Shown piece by piece: positions 55,101 through 64,000 of a stretch of 64,000 nucleotides of DNA. Within the stretch, counting starts at the first letter, position 1. Every line of letters starts with the position of its first letter. The stretch spans positions 19,753,497 to 19,817,496 of the forward strand of contig NC_091016.1 of the NCBI RefSeq assembly GCF_041296385.1. Reading direction: 5' to 3'. Under the pieces are notes generated by a model that ran no database searches, was not told the origin of the DNA, and worked only from the letters and a program-made list of their open reading frames with translations. Source of the DNA: Aphelocoma coerulescens (taxonomy: Eukaryota > Chordata > Aves > Passeriformes > Corvidae). The translations under genes were made by a program, and so were the position numbers.

Positions 55101-58100
55101 ACAGTTCTGTGGGCCTCACTCAGAGGAAAGATACACAAGAGCACCAATTTCATCACTTTCTTGCTCTAAAGCCTCCATTAACTTGCACTTACATTATCTC
55201 CCCTTGCTGCCACTGTGATTTCTTTTAAAGAAACTCCTGTCTTTAAAGAGTAAGTGGCTTTCTGTACATACTTCAGTTAAAATGCCTTCTGCATAGTTAC
55301 TGATTCCTTCACTTTTCCTGACCCAATTTCAGGAATACACCAAATTAAAATACACAATGGAAGCTGCTTCACACTCTCGTTGGAAATAACTTCAGAACAT
55401 TTCAGTTGTGACAGTTATAAATCTGAAGTCACCTTAGGAAAACTACTAAAGCTAAAGCTACTCAAACATAAAATTTTGCTCACAAATACTTTCAATATTT
55501 ACCAGGAAAAAAATATTTCTTTAAAAGAGTTCTAGCACTGTTAAATCATTTTAGACCCCTTGCTATCAGAGCAAATAAAAAGTCTGAATACTGAATGCAA
55601 TATCAATGTTACAGTTTTCAAATATGTTTTTAAAAACGTGGCTATCATGGTAGCTTCTAAAAGGCTATTCAAATTTGAGCTAGATCTCTATTAGCTATAT
55701 TCTTACACTTCCACAGAACCACGTAACAACCCTGTTGGCACAGCACTGCTTCAAAGATTTTAGCTGCATTGCACCAGTGAAAGTGGGTTACTATAGGCTA
55801 AGCAGAACTGAAGGGGTTGGTTTTTTTTCCCTGCCTTCTGGAAACTTGTATCAAGAGTACTTCATGAATGCACACTCCTAACAAAGCTGGGCAACTCACA
55901 AAGTAATTTGTGAATTTTACCATCACTTTGATGTGACATCAAAAACATTAATAAAAGTTGAGCCATGCTGATGTAGTATAGGAGACTGTTAAAAAAATCA
56001 TTCACAGACACAAAATGCAGCCTATGCCTGTCAAAACTGCTTTTCATAATAATGACTTTATCACACAACTCTTCAGCTTTTTACTTTCTGTAACCAGTTC
56101 CTTGCTGCCATCCAGTGATCACACCTTCAAGAAAGCATTTCAGACCCTCTAACTGAAGTATGTCTCCAAAGGGGCAAATAAATGGACTGTAGGAGTTATG
56201 AGGGCAGTACCAGGTTGGTGGCCATACCTTCTGTCCTGCAATAACCACACGATCTCCCAGCTTCAGGCCAAGCGATAAAAGCATGGCCCTGCCTGTGACG
56301 TGGTCATAGGTTGGAATCATGGCTTTGGAGATGTCACATGAGAGAGGCACTGCATCCAGCAGTATCTGCTTGATTTCCTTTGCACTGGCTGCTGCATCTG
56401 CCATTTCCAGTGGCATATCTACCGGATCAGGAACCACGTCTGCTGGAATCTGCCCTTTGTCATTCTGTAGAAACATAACATGGCATAGGATTTGATGTTG
56501 TTACAAGATAAATCTCATCAGGTGAAACCACAGCATTTTATGAAGTGTTTAATCCTCTTTATTAGATTTTTTTCCTAGAATATAAACAACTATGAAAACA
56601 TCCACACTTTCAAATAAGGATGCCAAAACATCTTTACATAGATAAGCTAGCATGTACAGCATTTCATCTTTGACAAGTAACCAACACTTTCAAATTTAAG
56701 AACATTATTAGGGCTCAGAACACCTGAAACAAAACACCTGTGTGTATCTGTGTACCTAAACACAGACTTAGGAAAGCAAGGCAGACTTCTGGTCTGTAAT
56801 GCCAATACTGAAAAGCCAACTCCTCCCAAAGAATATATCTTTACTGCAGCATAAAGCTTACTCCTTGGCGAGGCTTATTCCAAATATAAGAAGGAGTTTA
56901 AATAACGTATGCTGCATGTATAGAATATACAAATGTGATGGCTCACATCAGTACCTGAATAAATCTGTACAGGTTTATCGAGATACAGACTATCCTAGGA
57001 GAGATGGATTAAGGACAGAGCCCTTTCCAAACATGTCCCATTCCCAGAGAGCTGTGACTGTGACTCCCTGTATGTCCTACATGACAGGACAAGTTGTTGA
57101 AGTACCAGCTCCCCTGGAGTTAACCTCAACTCCCAGCCACTTGCCCAGACAGCAGGTACTGTCAGGCTGCTCCAGGGACAGCTCTACCTACACTCTTTAG
57201 CAAAGCCAGTGGTGTGGAGCTTCGTCTGTCTGCCCATGCTCACAATGTTTGTGGGAAAATAACCATCTCAGTCTTCCAAATTTGTCTCAACTGAGCCCCT
57301 GGACTTGGACATTACCAGAAGCTCAAAGAAGGAATGATGCACTGTAAGATTGAATTTGTTTTAGTCCCTTCAAAACAGAGTAGAATTTCAGTGTTTCCTG
57401 AGCCCCCTCTCAATCCATCTCAAAGCTAGGAAAGTACAATTCTGACTCCACATTTACAGAGCTGTTCCCATATAATCAAACTCTACACACTGTCTCTAGT
57501 CAAAACTTTATGGCAGGTTTGAAGAATTCAATATCCACCATTCCTTAAAAAGCTCCAATCACTCTGTAAGTAAAAACAGAGTTGAGTGGGGAGTTTGTTT
57601 TGAGTTTGTAGTCATCACTTTACAGATTATTTTGGTCACATCAGTCCCACAATTCAGCCCACCAGGTGCCCTGCAAATCTCTGTGCCAACACAAAGCAGT
57701 ACAGAGCAGTGGCAAGAAGGCAAAGTGGAAGCTCAGGATTTCTCAAGGGCATAAACACATTTGCCAGCTCAGAATGTTTGTGTAACTACAAAGCAGTGTT
57801 CCCTGTGACAACAGACTCCTAAATATACAAACATACAGCTGCCAGAGAACTTGAGACACATACATGCACAGTGAATAAAGAGACAAAACCCAAATTTTCT
57901 AAGAGATCTAGATTGAATATCATGAAGAACTGTATGGACAATAATGTTCCAGAAGATTTCACACCAATGGTGCTATATAAAATAATGACTTTTGAGTACC
58001 CTTAAAACAGCTATAATTTCTCCTTAAAAAAAAAAAAAAACAAACCCAAAAAACACACCAACCCTGCATTTGAAAACAGAGAACTGAGATACTGGTTTTG

Positions 58101-61100
58101 CTAAATTCAGGAAACTTTCCAAGCCCTTCCCCCCTCACAAAAAAATCAAACAGAAAAAACCCACATAAAAAACAAACATCTGAATCAAACACAAAACTCA
58201 ATCAAAACCCAGGATTTGTAGCTAGACATATAAAGCAACACTTTGACTATAACCTATGCCTATTATTAGGTTACTAAGCAGAGCAGGTGATGTTTATGCA
58301 TTATCAGTTACTCATGCTAACACCAGGCTTAATGCTGAGCACAACACTGCATTTCTGGAAAGATTACACTCCTCCATTTCTGAAAAGATCACCCCCCTGC
58401 CATGACAGCTGTTGCAAGACACCAATGAGTAGTAATAAATGAAAGCTCAAACAACAAAGAGAAGAACCTCCTGAAAGTTACTTGAACTAATGAACTAGAC
58501 CATGACACAAAAATACAAACTTCAACACACAGGTAGGACAAAGCATATAAAACCATCCACTATGAGTTGTAAATATTTTTTTCTGAGGCACTATCACTCC
58601 ATGTAGCACACCTTTAGCTACTCAAAATCCTGGACAGACTGTTCAGTTTTTCCAGGTACCTTTTTCACCTTTTGGTGAATCTACAACCTAACTCCTTACC
58701 CTAAAGGCAGGATTTGCTCCATGTTCCAGTAAACACTTGACAGCTCCTGTGCATAGGTTAAATGCAGCAATATGCAAAGCTGTTCCAAAATCAAAATCAC
58801 TACAGGTGGCATCCACATCTGCAATTAAACATCACATGTGAGGTATGTATGCAAGTCTGTTACATGAACATTTCACCCTACAGATTCCGAGGGAGGACAT
58901 TCATTTCTACAGTTTATGTCAGCATTTATAAAGAAACACCATTATTTATGTACCAAATGCATATGAGAAGCAATTCTACATAGAATATCAACCTATTTGC
59001 ATCTGCTTATTCATACCACAAACCAATCCAGAAGATGAGCAAGTACTTTCACTCATTTTTTAATACTGATGGCTTAAGTGCAAAATTGCTGCCACTCAGG
59101 ATGCCCAATCTACTGTGCCAAGATTAACCAGTGAGTAACTTCAGGTTTGCAAGTAAATTAATGTTTTAATGTTTCAGAAACATTTATATTTTATTGCTTC
59201 TAGGTGTCAAACATTAAAATGAGATGCATCTTCAACCAGTTGTTTTCCTTTGTGAGCAGGCAGTAGGGTAAGGGAAACCTGATTATACATCTGCTTTACA
59301 TTGATTTAATTACTAATGGCCAAGAATGAAGTAAGAGCTGGTGATTGTTATTAATTTCTTTCTTTTCAAACAATTGCTCTCTGAAGGGTCTCACACTGAT
59401 AGTTTGGAAAACGGAGCACTGCATTTGACTGGAAGAGATTTAGCACAATATATATTTCTATCAGTTGTTCCCAATATATCTTTCAATCTGCTATGAAGTT
59501 ATTACTGCTCTAGAAGATTGGAGTTTAAATGTCTGTTTAGTCTGAGGCCCCTCTCTTAAATTACACAAGAGAGATGTCATTTTGAGTCAATTAGGTATAG
59601 GACTGTTAATTAAAAATGCCAGCTTATTTAGTACACAAACCAAAAGACCACAAGTATGAGCAGTAATGTTCCAATTTGAAATACTGGTGAGGAACATAAA
59701 ACTTTCCACCTCAGGGCTGAAGAATCTCCTTGTATTTTCCAGTATCAGTCTCCATCCCAAAAAACACTAGCCTTTCTCACAATGCCATAAACAAAGTATA
59801 TCCCAACTGCATCAACATCCTTATATAGTTACACTAAGTGAACATTTTGGGGGCAAATAAAACATCAACATATATAGTAGTTATGTATGTCTGTACATAC
59901 ATATTAAGCTCATACATACTAATAAAAATTGACTCAATTTTATAAAGATCAAAGGTAACAAATTTGCAATCAAAATTTAACACTTTTGCAATGGCACTGA
60001 TTGAACACAAACATGAGAAAAGACTGCATTCACATGCCTCAGTCATAATGAGAGCTAGGTATGCAGATGTACCCTTCATATACCAAAGGTCAGAAGGCAT
60101 CACCAGTTTAAAACCATATAGAAGCTGAGGAGCTGTATACAGCCATTGAAACGTCCATGGAATACAGCCAAACATTTTCTGCACACATAGGAACCAATTT
60201 CCAGAAATACTGGTCAGTAGCATCAGCTACTGAGCCAGCAACAGTTGTATGTATTCCTATTTTGAAAAACAACTGATGTGTGGTTTGGTTTTTTGAATTA
60301 GGTTTTGTGACTTCCTCAGACTTGCAAGCTTCATGCTTAGATTTTTTGAACAGTTCTCTCACAGCTTTGACCTAAGTGGGCATAGTAGAGGTGACAGAAA
60401 AAAGATAAAGTGTTACCCAGTAACTACCCCCAAACTATCAAGAGGAAAATAATATACAATTTTTGTATTTAAAACCTCTAAAAACCCAAGATCAAACTAG
60501 CTCTCTCTTGTAATAACTGAGGAGTAAATCTGTATAAAGAATTTAACTAGAGTGTCAAAGAAAATAGTTTAGCAGTAAATCAAAAGGAAACACCTGTGCT
60601 TCACAATGGGTGTCTCAGAGTCAGCACACCACTGTCTTGAAAAGTTATTTATATGTTAACAACCGTTTTTTCTCCAGTTCACTATGGACCCATCCAAAGC
60701 ACATTCACCCTCTACGTATGTTCTTCCTTCTCTGCAAGCTGCCTGATGAAGTATGGAGCTAAAAATACTCTATTAATTCAGACTATCCATTGTTTCCACG
60801 TCACAGGGCAAATAATTTTACATATTTCCTGAGATAAAAAACATCAGCTGCTTATCCAAGGATTGCCATCTGCCAAGATGGAGATGTTTAACCGGAGTGG
60901 TTTCCTTGGAAATCTGCACAAAGTCCCACCCCTTCTGTAGGAACTGCACAGGAGGAGAACACCAAATGCAAATGAGGTTCGAAAGGAGAACTAAACTGCT
61001 GATGCAAATTATGGAGACCAGGCTATTGAAATGTGACATGGATTTAACTACTATGCAGTCTGATTTTGTCTTTTGTTACCAACCCACACTTGTCACCTCC

Positions 61101-64000
61101 TAAGCACTTCCTACCAGTAAGAGCACTGCTTAACAATTACTTCCATGGAGATTCAAGCTGTGGTAAGCAAGTCTTGGGCACTCCAAAAGCCTACCAGCTT
61201 TTCAGAATGTTGAGATAGAGTCCCTAGTTAAAAAAAATCCTTTTGCAAAATGGCACAATCAGAAGGATATCCCATAGAACAAATTAACATTTGTACAATT
61301 TTAGTAATAAAGTTGCTTACTGGTTTTGCTGTCCTGACCAAATTAGAAACAAACAGTTCTGGTTCAGAACCACTTCTGTATTTCCATTTGCATTAGTATA
61401 AATAGGGTTCCAATTACCAATCCTTCATAGTATCATTCCAAAATATATTACCTACTTATGCCAAGCACTAAAGTCAAATTATTGGACCTCCTACATAGCT
61501 GAGAAATGGGAAAAACGAGCATGTCAAAATTGCCTCAGTCACAGGTTTGCCACATGCCATTGCCAAATTCCCACTTCTCCTTTACCCTTCTCCCAGCATT
61601 TCAAACATACTTCTCAATGTTTAAGCAACCTTTAAAACCACATGATTTTACTAGAATAGTTTTATCTTTGGTTTTCTGCAAACATTCTCTTAGCTCTCAA
61701 TAACTAAAGATTAACCTGTTTGCTTTCCAGTCTATTTGAAACTTCTATTGTCTCATACAAAGCTCAAGTTTAAAAACCAGCAACGGAAACAGTGCAGTAA
61801 ACCACTAAGAAATAGGTTAAGAGAAAAATGAACCAATGAGACTGAATAAAATAATAAGAAATTATTTGTGTATAATAGATAAAGAAACACCACACTTACA
61901 GACCAGCTTAGGATCTACAAAATACAGACAACTACATGAAACAGAGGTAACAATACCTACCTTTTGGCTTTGCATTTTTCAAAATAACACTGATCAGTTC
62001 TGGAACATCAAAGTAGGCAGCATAATGCAAGGCATTCATATTTGTCCAGCGGCTGCGTAAGCTGCTGTCAGCACCCAAAGCAATAAGTTGTGTTGCAAAT
62101 TTTACAGCTATTTCAACATCACCTGCAGGGTAATTTTTGTCAATTATGCATTAGTGATTTATTTATTTGACCTCAAAAAACACACACATGTTTATATGTA
62201 ACACAAAGTGTACATTAAGCCCTTCAAACTCCCAGCAGAACTATTACTATGCCTTTCTTTTTAGGATTAGGATACAGAAATCTTTACCTTTTATCATAAA
62301 GGGCTGAAATCTCTAGTATATAATAACACTACCTTTTCTTCTCTAATATAAGTAATGTGTCAGCCATCAAACCCTGGAGTTTTAGTATCTGACAGAAGAA
62401 AAAGAATTACACATCACAATGCTGAAGTTTATGTTAAAAGATCTGCCAACACCAGGGAAGATGACCTATACCAGACCTCACTCAGAGGAGAAGTGGGCTC
62501 AGGTCAACAAAAAGTAACACAACACAGAAAAGTTAATAAGGGTGTTCAAAGAGTTAAACATGCTCTCATTTCCAGTATTTATGATCATAATAATGCAAAC
62601 AAAGTTTATTGTTCTCTTCTGACACGAACAGGGTGAAAGAAACAAAACAAAGAGAACAGCCAGTCACCTAAATATTCTGCTGTAAGAAACCTATAGCACA
62701 GACTATAGCAAACTTGCAGCTTGCACTTCAGTCTGAAACTGCCTTTGCTACCCAAAATATCTGTTTAAGCTGGTACTACTGTGTGCAATACCTATACCAC
62801 TAACTCAGCTTGCTCCCCATGGCCACAGCCATAACTGCACTGCCTAACTGCAATTCTGCACCTTCCCTGCTCATGGCCACTAGAAGAGAGAAAACCACAC
62901 AATAAAAAAAGAATCTACTGCAAGGAACAATTCTGTAACAGGCAGTGGGATTAGTTTATGTCAGTTAGGTTTTTACATCTATAATGACTTTTTGTTTTAC
63001 TCACCAATGCCATGAGCCCCTGATTTGCAAGTGTAATGCAGGAGGGTCATATCAGTCAGTCCATCTCTGTCATTCACATTGCAACCCCTTTTAATGATCT
63101 GACAGGCAAGTGGAAAACAAGCATGTTTTAGCTCTGACATCAGTAGTATTTCAGAAGTTATTTCACATATGTTGACTCCTGGATTCATTGCAAGGGCTAG
63201 TAACAAAGAAGCCTGCCAGAAAAGACTCTCACTGCAGAACTGAGCAACATACACTAATGTAATAAACAGCATTATAACTAACCTTCAATATTTACAGGTT
63301 TTAAAGGTTCTTTATATTGTTCCTTCTAACATATACTTCACATGCTACAAAGTTAAGCAGTTAACTGCACAGGAAAATGATTTATGAAGCTCTTCCCTTG
63401 TTCTTTGATCTCTCAATAATTAGCCCCCACTCCCACACAACCCCAAAAAGAAGTCACTTCCCCACATGTCCAGAAAAGCCTGTAATCAAGAAGAAAAATA
63501 AGAAAGTAGGATGAAATTACTAAAAACTCATTTTGTGTCTTGGAAATATTGCACTTAAGGTCAGGGTTCAACTTTAACTTCATATATTGGAGTTTGGGAT
63601 TACTGCTTAAAAACTGAAACACCAAGGTGAAGAGTCTCAACACAACTGCCTCAAGAGAAACATTGTTTATACCATCTATGCAAATGTACTGAATTTTATC
63701 CATCATCATTCTCTTTCCAAATAAAAGCTGACAACGTGTGGAACACAAGGCATGATCAGCCTTGGTAAAAGGCAGAAACTGTATCTGGATTTATGATTAA
63801 TTCGGCTTCTGAATGAACTGGTTTTATTCACTGTCAACACAGTATCTCACATTGAGAGCATTCAAGGATCTTCATTTGTATCTCACCTCATTCCCAATAA
63901 TATCAATGTTTTGCTGGACCTGTGGAACCCACTGCCTCAAAATAGCAAACAATTCAGAAACTGATGTTTTGGGGTTGAAGAGTATTTCTTGGCATGCTGC
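39836..64000 (-). CDS. CLIP4: CLIP4, CAP-Gly linker protein (14 exons, 5' end beyond window)
   Basis: This is CAP-Gly domain containing linker protein family member 4, a microtubule-associated protein with ankyrin repeats and three CAP-Gly domains. The spliced - strand join is 63887-64000 (partial), 63005-63098, 61961-62122, 58700-58818, 56228-56464, 52828-52963, 51966-52106, 48344-48427, 45498-45638, 44948-45076, 42367-42490, 41534-41598, 40804-40876 and 39836-40157. All borders are GT-AG with matching phases, giving 646 residues and a TGA stop. Roughly, ankyrin repeats span residues 50-170 of this fragment, CAP-Gly1 230-294, CAP-Gly2 425-493 and CAP-Gly3 562-634, separated by Ser/Lys-rich linkers. 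Human CLIP4 is about 705 residues, so some 55-60 N-terminal residues and the promoter are missing. CLIP3 is the nearest alternative, but it has two CAP-Gly domains. Confidence 0.96.
40804..40876 (-). CDS. CLIP4: CLIP4 linker exon
   Basis: This 73-bp exon encodes [20 protein letters not shown] and AFV, a basic Ser-rich linker between CAP-Gly2 and CAP-Gly3 that matches vertebrate CLIP4. Acceptor CTTTCCACTTAG, donor GTGAGT. The intron upstream (40877-41533, 657 bp) is featureless. Confidence 0.93.
41534..41598 (-). CDS. CLIP4: CLIP4 linker exon
   Basis: This 65-bp exon encodes [20 protein letters not shown] and Pro, the segment right after CAP-Gly2. Acceptor TTGCTTTTCAG, donor GTAGGA. Codon phases fit both neighbours. 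The intron upstream (41599-42366, 768 bp) is featureless. Confidence 0.9.
42367..42490 (-). CDS. CLIP4: CLIP4 exon (CAP-Gly2, second half)
   Basis: This exon encodes [20 protein letters not shown], then [16 protein letters not shown] and SRVQ. The GKNDG tail-binding motif is intact. A Cys stands where I recall Tyr in human CLIP4 (WYGIEL). It is 124 bp, donor GTGAGC. The intron upstream (42491-44947, 2457 bp) holds the 10-bp minisatellite (44561-44810) and a short possible CR1 tail. Confidence 0.95.
44371..44428 (+). repeat. possible degraded CR1 3' tail
   Basis: AATTGGACTCAATG followed by ATATTCTGTGATTCTGTAAT resembles the last bases of a CR1 element (..ttggactagatg.. then ATTCTRTG repeats). 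It is too short to be sure. Confidence 0.35.
44561..44810 (+). repeat. perfect 10-bp minisatellite, 25 copies
   Basis: The unit AGAGGGGCAG repeats 25 times without a single mismatch over 250 bp. It lies in a CLIP4 intron, 137 nt downstream (in CLIP4 direction) of the donor of the exon at 44948-45076. The + strand is purine-rich with GGGG every 10 bp, so a G-quadruplex is predicted; CLIP4 pre-mRNA carries the C/U-rich complement. Because 10 is not a multiple of 3, stop-free frames arise on both strands (44444-44837); they are not genes. Confidence 0.98.
44948..45076 (-). CDS. CLIP4: CLIP4 exon (CAP-Gly2, first half)
   Basis: This exon encodes [14 protein letters not shown], then [20 protein letters not shown] and CGTTKFAPG, the first strands of the second CAP-Gly domain. 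It is 129 bp, acceptor TCTCTTGGCCAG, donor GTATGT. The intron upstream is short (45077-45497, 421 bp) and featureless. Confidence 0.95.
45498..45638 (-). CDS. CLIP4: CLIP4 Ser-rich linker exon
   Basis: This exon encodes [20 protein letters not shown], then a Lys/Ser-rich segment ending SSKISA, the disordered linker between CAP-Gly1 and CAP-Gly2. It is 141 bp, acceptor TATATCCTTAG, donor GTATGG. The intron upstream (45639-48343, 2705 bp) carries a CR1 element at 47215-47575. Confidence 0.93.
47215..47575 (+). mobile_element. CR1 LINE 3'-end fragment, internally deleted
   Basis: The sequence follows the CR1 3' region in order: CTGCTGGAGCAAGTCCA, GGATGGAGCACCTCTCCTA, AGGCTGAGAGAGTTGGGG, GATAGGACAAGGGGTAGAGG, ACTGTGAGGGTGGGAAGCAC, GCCCAGAGAAGCTGTGGATG, GATGATCTTTAAGGTCCC, and the tail TTCTGTGATTCTATAA. 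CR1 is the dominant avian retroposon. The block normally between 'gtggatgcccc' and 'gatgatcttt' (roughly 100 bp in typical CR1) is missing. It has no coding capacity and is antisense to CLIP4. Confidence 0.92.
48344..48427 (-). CDS. CLIP4: CLIP4 linker exon
   Basis: This 84-bp exon encodes [20 protein letters not shown] and KTVPAKD, a poorly conserved linker. Acceptor ATTTTTATAG, donor GTAATG; phases 1-1 match both neighbours. It is the least conserved exon compared with human, so its identity rests on splice signals, phase and position. The intron upstream (48428-51965, 3538 bp) holds a duplicated 263-bp segment and a MIR-like fossil. Confidence 0.82.
49113..49375 (+). repeat. 263-bp duplicated segment, copy 1
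   Basis: This segment is nearly identical to 51531-51792 in the same orientation: I count seven substitutions and one single-base indel over 263 bp (about 97% identity). It starts at CAATTTATAGACATAAAA and ends at CCTTCCAGTACCA. No terminal repeat, tail or target-site duplication is evident. Confidence 0.97.
51317..51395 (-). repeat. MIR-like fossil, reverse orientation
   Basis: On the + strand CAGAAGGATTAAGTAATTTG, AGCAAATTACTAAGAAACTA and CAGAGCCAGAGACTGAGCCC follow the reverse complement of the MIR SINE core (..gaggttaagtaacttgccc..gtggcagagccggga..). Call made by eye. Confidence 0.5.
51531..51792 (+). repeat. 263-bp duplicated segment, copy 2
   Basis: Second copy of 49113-49375, same orientation, start-to-start spacing 2418 bp, in the same CLIP4 intron. 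It ends 173 bp short of the exon at 51966 (on its donor side). Flanks on either side differ completely from those of copy 1. Confidence 0.97.
51966..52106 (-). CDS. CLIP4: CLIP4 exon (end of CAP-Gly1 and linker)
   Basis: This exon encodes [16 protein letters not shown], an [12 protein letters not shown] repeat-like Ser/Arg stretch, then [20 protein letters not shown] closes CAP-Gly1. It is 141 bp, acceptor TTTCTCTCCAG, donor GTGAGT. The intron upstream (52107-52827, 721 bp) holds nothing recognised. Confidence 0.95.
52828..52963 (-). CDS. CLIP4: CLIP4 exon (CAP-Gly1 core)
   Basis: This exon encodes [19 protein letters not shown], then [20 protein letters not shown] and KCAPKR. The motif reads GKNNG in place of the usual GKNDG; as I recall the human protein also has KNNG here, so this is probably a family feature. 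It is 136 bp, acceptor TTTTTCTCGTAG, donor GTACAG. The intron upstream (52964-56227, 3264 bp) holds only a TA microsatellite. Confidence 0.96.
53397..53437. repeat. short TA/CATA microsatellite
   Basis: CATACATACA is followed by interrupted TA dinucleotides, intronic in CLIP4. Confidence 0.85.
56228..56464 (-). CDS. CLIP4: CLIP4 exon (ankyrin end to start of CAP-Gly1)
   Basis: This 237-bp, phase 0-0 exon encodes [49 protein letters not shown] and [15 protein letters not shown]. It closes the third ankyrin repeat and opens CAP-Gly1. The acceptor is ATGTTTCTACAG; the in-frame ATG just upstream is intronic. The intron upstream (56465-58699, 2235 bp) holds an A-rich tract at about 58025-58070 and nothing else recognised. 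Confidence 0.96.
58700..58818 (-). CDS. CLIP4: CLIP4 exon (ankyrin repeat 3)
   Basis: This exon encodes [20 protein letters not shown], then [19 protein letters not shown]. The TALHIAA and LLEHGANP blocks are textbook ankyrin-repeat signatures. It is 119 bp, acceptor TTAATTGCAG, donor GTAAGG (placed to keep FR-ND in frame). The intron upstream (58819-61960, 3142 bp) is AT-rich with nothing recognised. Confidence 0.95.
61961..62122 (-). CDS. CLIP4: CLIP4 exon (ankyrin repeat 2)
   Basis: This exon encodes [40 protein letters not shown] and [12 protein letters not shown]. The NALHYAA block marks the ankyrin helix pair. It is 162 bp, acceptor TACCCTGCAG, donor GTAGGT. The intron upstream (62123-63004, 882 bp) holds nothing recognised. 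Confidence 0.95.
63005..63098 (-). CDS. CLIP4: CLIP4 exon (ankyrin repeat 1)
   Basis: This exon encodes [20 protein letters not shown] and [11 protein letters not shown], the first ankyrin repeat. The acceptor CTTGCCTGTCAG fixes the start; the longer frame up to 63272 reads into the intron. It is 94 bp, donor GTGAGT. The intron upstream (63099-63886, 788 bp) has an AT-rich open frame (63413-63748) with no family resemblance. Confidence 0.96.
63887..64000 (-). CDS. CLIP4: CLIP4 exon, cut by window edge
   Basis: This exon encodes [20 protein letters not shown], then [17 protein letters not shown], the conserved N-terminal helix region ahead of the ankyrin repeats. Donor GTGAGA at 63886. The exon continues past the right edge, so its start is unknown. 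Confidence 0.94.

Noticed and set aside
59834..60362. Two overlapping - strand frames in a CLIP4 intron, one preceded by an acceptor-like CCCACTTAG
   Set aside because: The translation matches no part of CLIP4 or any family I know, and the flanking exons already join in phase without it.
63413..63748. 111-residue - strand frame between two CLIP4 exons
   Set aside because: AT-rich intronic sequence with no family resemblance; neighbouring exons splice cleanly across it.

Overview
The window is vertebrate nuclear DNA, most likely from a bird. Coding sequence sits in short GT-AG exons in long, CpG-poor introns. The one clear transposon is a CR1-type retroposon 3' end carrying the ATTCTRTG-like tail repeats typical of CR1 LINEs. 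A few decayed MIR/CORE-SINE-like fossils are also visible, and interspersed repeats are otherwise sparse. Species cannot be named from the sequence alone.

Two genes lie tail to tail. On the + strand, 242-31558 carries the last 18 coding exons of ALK (anaplastic lymphoma kinase receptor); counting back from the transmembrane and kinase exons these match human exons 12-29. They encode the glycine-rich ligand-binding region, an EGF-like module, the single membrane span, the juxtamembrane segment, the complete tyrosine kinase and the signalling tail (939 residues here). All splice phases join cleanly and every kinase signature residue I checked is present. A long 3' UTR follows, with the first canonical poly(A) signal I found at 35751. 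It contains an isolated CpG-island-like block (about 35160-35450).

On the - strand, 64000 down to 39836 carries 14 coding exons of CLIP4 (ankyrin repeats and three CAP-Gly domains; 646 residues here). The N-terminal roughly 55-60 residues and the promoter lie beyond the right edge. Its AT-rich 3' UTR runs down to paired poly(A) signals near 38223. About 2.4 kb of spacer, in which I recognise nothing, separates the two tails. ALK and CLIP4 are also convergent neighbours in the human genome (2p23), so this is conserved synteny and not a functional operon; the proteins act separately, ALK as a neural receptor kinase and CLIP4 as a microtubule-associated protein.

I did not find a new biological system. 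The most notable non-gene structures are: a perfect 25-copy 10-bp minisatellite in a CLIP4 intron, 137 nt from a splice donor; a roughly 263-bp segment present twice (about 97% identical) in another CLIP4 intron; the CpG-rich block in the ALK tail; and long G and A/G homopolymer tracts in ALK introns 22 and 23.
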